A stretch of DNA of 64,000 nucleotides from positions 1 through 64,000 of the forward strand of contig NZ_JAIQYY010000007.1 in the NCBI RefSeq assembly GCF_020181035.1. Reading direction: 5' to 3'. This document shows, in pieces, positions 61,072 through 64,000 of this stretch (the stretch's first letter is position 1; every line of letters begins with the position of its first letter). The position numbers and the translations under genes are program-made. The notes under the pieces were generated by a model that was not told the DNA's origin, did no database searches, and saw nothing but the letters and a program-made list of their open reading frames with translations. Source of the stretch: Streptomyces sp. CoH27 (GTDB taxonomy: Bacteria; Actinomycetota; Actinomycetes; Streptomycetales; Streptomycetaceae).

Positions 61072-61959
61072 TCACAATCTCTTGCGTAGCTGTTGAAGGA
61101 ACGACACCGACTCCCGCTCGTCGAGGGAGCGTGCGGCAATCGATTCGAACAGCTCAGCGTAGTCGGCCGCTGTCTCGCCGCCCTCTACCCACCGTTGGAT
61201 AAAGGGGGCCTCCAGGTACACGACGTCCATGGCTCCCGGCTCAGCAAACGAAAGGACGTTGAACGAGCCAACAAGACCAGGGTGGGTACCAGCGCTGAAG
61301 GGGAAGATACGCAGGCTGACGCTCGGCAGGTCGGCCATTCTCGCCAGTTCTTCGAGTTGGCCCCTGGCTGTGGTTGTGCCGCCGGGGAAGTTGCGCAGGA
61401 CTGCTTCGTAGATCACCACGCGGAGCGAGAGCGGCGGTTCGTCGGTCAGGCGTCGTCGGCGAGCGAGACGTGCCGCGATGAACTCCTCGTCCGGCCCGGG
61501 CCCCTTGGCGACCTTTGCCGCAGGGTCCTCCCGCAAGCCTCGTACGTACTCGGGCGTTTGCAGTAGACCTGGGATGAACGCAGGTTGCCACGCCATGATT
61601 GTCGTTGCTGCGCTCTCAAGCGCAACATACTCCTGCATGACGCCAGGCATGTTGTAGTCGTCCCACCACCCCTTCGCCTTACGCCGCTCGCGGTCGATCC
61701 TGGCCAGCTCCAGGAGTCCCCCGACAACATGCGGATCCCGAACCCCGTACAGCTCACACAATGCGTGGATGTCCGGGGCCCGCATCGACACCCAGCCACC
61801 CTCCATCTTGGCCACTTTGGTCGTGGAGGCCGTCAACGTCTTGGCGGCATGGCCCTGCGTAAGACCGGCTGCGATGCGCAACTTGGCAAGTTCGCCGCCA
61901 AGTCGGCGCCCAAGGACCGAGGACGTGCTGTTGCCCTGAGTCATCTGTTGTGTGCTCAC
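61072..61959 (-). CDS. XRE-family regulator with DUF5753 domain
   Basis: The 295-residue protein has an N-terminal helix-turn-helix (about 20-80; LGGELAKLRIAAGLTQGHAA and STTKVAKMEGG) and a C-terminal DUF5753 domain (about 105-290) including YNMPGVMQEYVALESAATTI and PAFIPGLLQTPEYVRGL. GTG is the start. It is the usual partner of DUF397. It is divergent from the ATP-binding protein gene, and an inverted repeat lies between them at 62015-62040. Confidence 0.93.
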   Translation of the reverse strand: MSTQQMTQGNSTSSVLGRRLGGELAKLRIAAGLTQGHAAKTLTASTTKVAKMEGGWVSMRAPDIHALCELYGVRDPHVVGGLLELARIDRERRKAKGWWDDYNMPGVMQEYVALESAATTIMAWQPAFIPGLLQTPEYVRGLREDPAAKVAKGPGPDEEFIAARLARRRRLTDEPPLSLRVVIYEAVLRNFPGGTTTARGQLEELARMADLPSVSLRIFPFSAGTHPGLVGSFNVLSFAEPGAMDVVYLEAPFIQRWVEGGETAADYAELFESIAARSLDERESVSFLQQLRKRL

Positions 61960-62014
61960 GGCGATCAGTCTGGGCCCTGTGTCGAGCCCCTTGCAAACCT
62001 CGAATGGATGAATT

Positions 62015-62040
62015 CCTCCATAGATAGCTTGTGATGGAGG
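62015..62040. promoter_or_regulatory. Inverted repeat between XRE and ATPase genes
   Basis: CCTCCAT (62015-62021) and ATGGAGG (62034-62040) form a perfect 7-bp inverted repeat with a 12-base spacer, inside an AT-rich stretch including TAGATAGCTT. It lies in the 137-base divergent intergenic region and is a candidate site for the XRE/DUF397 pair. Confidence 0.5.
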
Positions 62041-62096
62041 CGTGCCCTCGCTACCTTCCGTGACGTATCGATCACACAGCAGTGGAGGTGCGCGGC

Positions 62097-62810
62097 ATGA
62101 CCGCCCCCGAGAAACCCCTGCGTCACGACCGTCTCGACTACACCCCGTTCCCCAGGAGCGTGACCCTGGCCCGCCGAAGAGCCCACCGGCTCCTCGCCGA
62201 GTGGGGTCACCCCGAACTCGCCGCTGACGTGGCCCTGTTGGTCTCCGAGCTGGGCGGTAACGCCGTACTCCACGGATGCCTGCGCGACCGACTCTTCCGC
62301 GTCGAACTGACCCTCACCGAGCGGGCCGTACGGATCTCCGTGTCCGACCCGAAGGGCGAGTTACGGCCGAGCCCGCGCGTCGCGGTGGAAGGCGACATGT
62401 TCGGGCGCGGACTCCTCATCGTGCGGGAGGTCGCCGACCGATGGGGCGTAAGGGAACTCGCCGTCGGCAAGACGGTCTGGTGCGAGCTGGACGTCGTACG
62501 CCAGGTGGCCCCGGCCGACTACGGTGAGCCCGGACAATCCGCGCACCAAGGGAGGACAACGATGGCCGAACCGCTCAGGACCTTCGTAGGCGGCGTCGAG
62601 GTCGAAGTCCCCAACAGCATCCCCGACATCCGCGCGGCCCTCCCCGAGGAGCGCCGCGAGGAGTTCGACCGGGCCATCAACGGGGCCGGAGTGTATGAGA
62701 TCCACGCTGTCATGCGGCACTGGATGCTGGAAGCCGTACCCGATCCCGAGGCCGAAGCGCTGCTGACGCGACTCGCCGCCGACGAGGCCGAGAGGCGGGG
62801 CGTCGCTTGA
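62097..62810 (+). CDS. Kinase-like ATP-binding protein fused to a DUF6247-like domain
   Basis: The 237-residue ORF has an N-terminal HATPase/SpoIIAB-like domain (about 10-142) with LVSELGGNAVLHG (N-box), DPKGELRP and GRGLLIVREVADRWG (G-box-like). A linker follows, then an 82-residue segment starting MAEPLRTFVGGVEVEVPNSI. In other actinobacteria this segment resembles a separate small protein, and here an ATG at 62562 with GGGAGGAC upstream could start it independently. The gene contains a TTA codon at 62361-62363 (codon 89). The ATPase half resembles anti-sigma kinases. GGAGG precedes the ATG at 62097. Confidence 0.7.
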   Translation: MTAPEKPLRHDRLDYTPFPRSVTLARRRAHRLLAEWGHPELAADVALLVSELGGNAVLHGCLRDRLFRVELTLTERAVRISVSDPKGELRPSPRVAVEGDMFGRGLLIVREVADRWGVRELAVGKTVWCELDVVRQVAPADYGEPGQSAHQGRTTMAEPLRTFVGGVEVEVPNSIPDIRAALPEERREEFDRAINGAGVYEIHAVMRHWMLEAVPDPEAEALLTRLAADEAERRGVA

Positions 62811-63049
62811 GCTACCGCATCGCCTACGCGCCGCCGGCCGATGACACCCTGGCCAAGATGCGGAATGCCGAGGCGTTCAAGAGCGCGATGGCGCGGACCC
62901 TCGGCCGCGATCCCTACGGGCACGGATCGACCGCCGTCCAGGGCGATCGCGACCGTCGCGAGGCGACCGTTCTGGGCGCCATCGTGCTCTACTACGTCTC
63001 CGGCTCGGTTCTCACCGTCACCGTGGTCAGGCTGGTTCCCGGACTGTGA
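62807..63049 (+). CDS. RelE/ParE-like small protein (possible toxin)
   Basis: The 80-residue product begins SYRIAYAPPADDTLAKM and ends TVLGAIVLYYVSGSVLTVTVVRLVPGL, with helix and strand order reminiscent of RelE/ParE toxins. It starts with TTG overlapping the previous stop by four bases (TTGA at 62807-62810), so it is translated together with the DUF6247-like segment, which could be its antitoxin. Catalytic residues of RelE are not clearly seen, so activity is inferred from size and context. A perfect hairpin follows. Confidence 0.55.
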   Translation: MSYRIAYAPPADDTLAKMRNAEAFKSAMARTLGRDPYGHGSTAVQGDRDRREATVLGAIVLYYVSGSVLTVTVVRLVPGL

Positions 63050-63052
63050 GCA

Positions 63053-63084
63053 ACGGCCGCCCGGTCCCCGGACCGGGCGGCCGT
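63053..63084. terminator. Bidirectional terminator
   Basis: ACGGCCGCCCGGTCC (63053-63067) and GGACCGGGCGGCCGT (63070-63084) form a perfect 15-bp stem with a two-base loop. It lies three bases after the small-protein stop and 18 bases before the end of the convergent protease gene. Confidence 0.85.
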
Positions 63085-63102
63085 GTCCCGTACCCGGCTG
63101 GC

Positions 63103-64000
63103 TCAGTTGACGTTGACCGCGCTCCACGCCGCCGCCACCGCGTTGTACTCCGTACTCCCCGCGCCGTACAGATCCCTCGCGGCGTTGAGGGTCGCCGTCC
63201 GCGCACCCGCGTAGTTGGTCGAGGACGTCATGTAGACCGTCAGCGCCCGGTACCAGATCTGGGCGACCTTGTCGCGGCCGATGCCGGTGACCGTGGAGCC
63301 GTTGTACGTCGGCGAGTTGTAGCTGACGCCGTTGATGGTCTTCGGGTCGCTGCCCTCCGCCAGGAGATAGGCGAAGTGGTTGGCGACACCGGAGGAGTAG
63401 TGGACGTCGAGATTCCCGACCGACGAACTCCAGTAGTCCGCCGAGTTGCCGTCCTTCGACGGCTGGTCCATGTAGCGCAGGGCGGTCTTGCCGAAGCCGG
63501 ACTTCACGATCTTCTCGCCGATGAGGTAGTCACCGGGGTCGGAGGGGCTGTTCGCGTACCACTCGACCATCGTGCCGAGGATGTCGGAGGTGGCCTCGTT
63601 GAGTCCGCCGGACTCGCCCGAGTAGGTCAGCGCGGCCGTCTTGGCCGTGACGCCGTGGGTCATCTCGTGCCCGGCGACATCGAGTGCGACCAGCGGGCCG
63701 AAGGTGGTTCCGTCACCGTCGCCGTACGTCATGCAGAAGCAACTGTCGTCCCAGAAGGCGTTGTTGTAGCTGTTGCCGTAGTGGACGCGGTTGAACGAGC
63801 CCTTGCCGTCGCCGGCGATGCCGTTGCGGCCCAGGATGTTCTTGTAGAAGTCCCAGGTCATGTTGGTGCCGTACTGGGCGTCGACGGCGGCTGATGCGCG
63901 GTCGGAGGTGGTGCCGTTGCCCCAGTGGTTGTCGGAGTCCGTGAACACCGTCGCCGGCGCCCGGCTGATGCAGATCCCGAAGATGCACAGGTCGGTCTGG
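63103..64000 (-). CDS. Secreted M4 neutral protease (thermolysin-like, 5' end missing)
   Basis: The visible 298 residues carry the mature domain of a thermolysin-like zinc protease: HEMTH in VAGHEMTHGVTAKTAAL, the third ligand region LNEATSDILGTMVEW, and NAAWSAVNVN-like ends (here AAAWSAVNVN). A Cys pair in DLCIFGIC near the cut may be part of the mature domain. The start codon, signal peptide and propeptide lie beyond 64000. It is a typical exported protease and unlike the protealysin-type enzyme at 5060-6127, which lacks a signal peptide. Confidence 0.93.
   Translation of the reverse strand, partial: QTDLCIFGICISRAPATVFTDSDNHWGNGTTSDRASAAVDAQYGTNMTWDFYKNILGRNGIAGDGKGSFNRVHYGNSYNNAFWDDSCFCMTYGDGDGTTFGPLVALDVAGHEMTHGVTAKTAALTYSGESGGLNEATSDILGTMVEWYANSPSDPGDYLIGEKIVKSGFGKTALRYMDQPSKDGNSADYWSSSVGNLDVHYSSGVANHFAYLLAEGSDPKTINGVSYNSPTYNGSTVTGIGRDKVAQIWYRALTVYMTSSTNYAGARTATLNAARDLYGAGSTEYNAVAAAWSAVNVN

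Overview
The window is a high-GC actinobacterial chromosome segment, almost certainly Streptomyces. The evidence is the very high third-position GC, the many GTG starts and 4-bp ATGA/GTGA overlaps, XRE/DUF397 pairs, a rare TTA codon, and a run of conserved Streptomyces core genes in one stretch: the 3' end of era, leuA, recO-uppS, zur-znuBCA, glyS, dusB, ppdK and nirBD. No rRNA, tRNA or CRISPR array was seen.

Layout. 1-6.2 kb: the tail of era, a divergent XRE regulator/epimerase pair, a small CTAG-flanked inverted-repeat element, a beta-glucosidase/sugar transporter operon, and a protealysin-like M4 protease with its emfourin-type inhibitor. 6.3-8.2 kb: leuA behind a leucine-rich leader peptide enclosed by a long-range RNA stem. 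8.3-15.1 kb: a TerB-like protein, a histidine kinase/response regulator pair divergent from an FtsX-type ABC transporter, then a secreted sialidase convergent with a lyase-family aldolase. 15.3-22.3 kb: core genes recO, uppS, a small membrane protein, the zinc uptake operon with its Zur regulator, and glyS. 22.3-31.4 kb: accessory genes (aldo/keto reductase with TetR, two drug-efflux MFS pumps, XRE regulators), the second copy of the small element, and a stand-alone TnpB-like gene next to a truncated regulator. 31.4-46.5 kb: dusB, a large membrane sulfatase-fold enzyme, two linked glycosidases, a ROK regulator, ppdK and a sugar ABC importer. 46.6-52.3 kb: a DUF4232 secreted protein, a secreted protein/ABC transporter cassette and an SDR/TetR pair. 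52.4-58.8 kb: the assimilatory nitrite reductase operon with a GlnR-like box, a TSUP transporter, and a class F sortase with a likely partner protein. 59.1-64 kb: an MFS remnant, a RAMA-CBS-HEPN fusion, an XRE/DUF397 pair, a kinase-like ATPase fused to an antitoxin-like domain followed by a RelE/ParE-like gene, and a second, secreted M4 protease cut by the window end.

Most noteworthy. (1) The protein at 59472-60872 joins a modified-DNA reader-like (RAMA) domain, a CBS pair and a HEPN ribonuclease-like domain with an intact R-x4-H motif. It is a plausible undescribed defence or stress effector, and it lies next to other conflict-type genes. (2) Two copies of a roughly 180-205 bp terminal-inverted-repeat element each lie exactly between convergent genes. 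Their CTAG flanks supply the TAG stop codons of both neighbours, so insertion appears to have left both genes intact. A matching empty CTAG junction exists at 14169-14172. (3) The leuA leader shows a leucine-codon run inside a long-range stem, which suggests attenuation.
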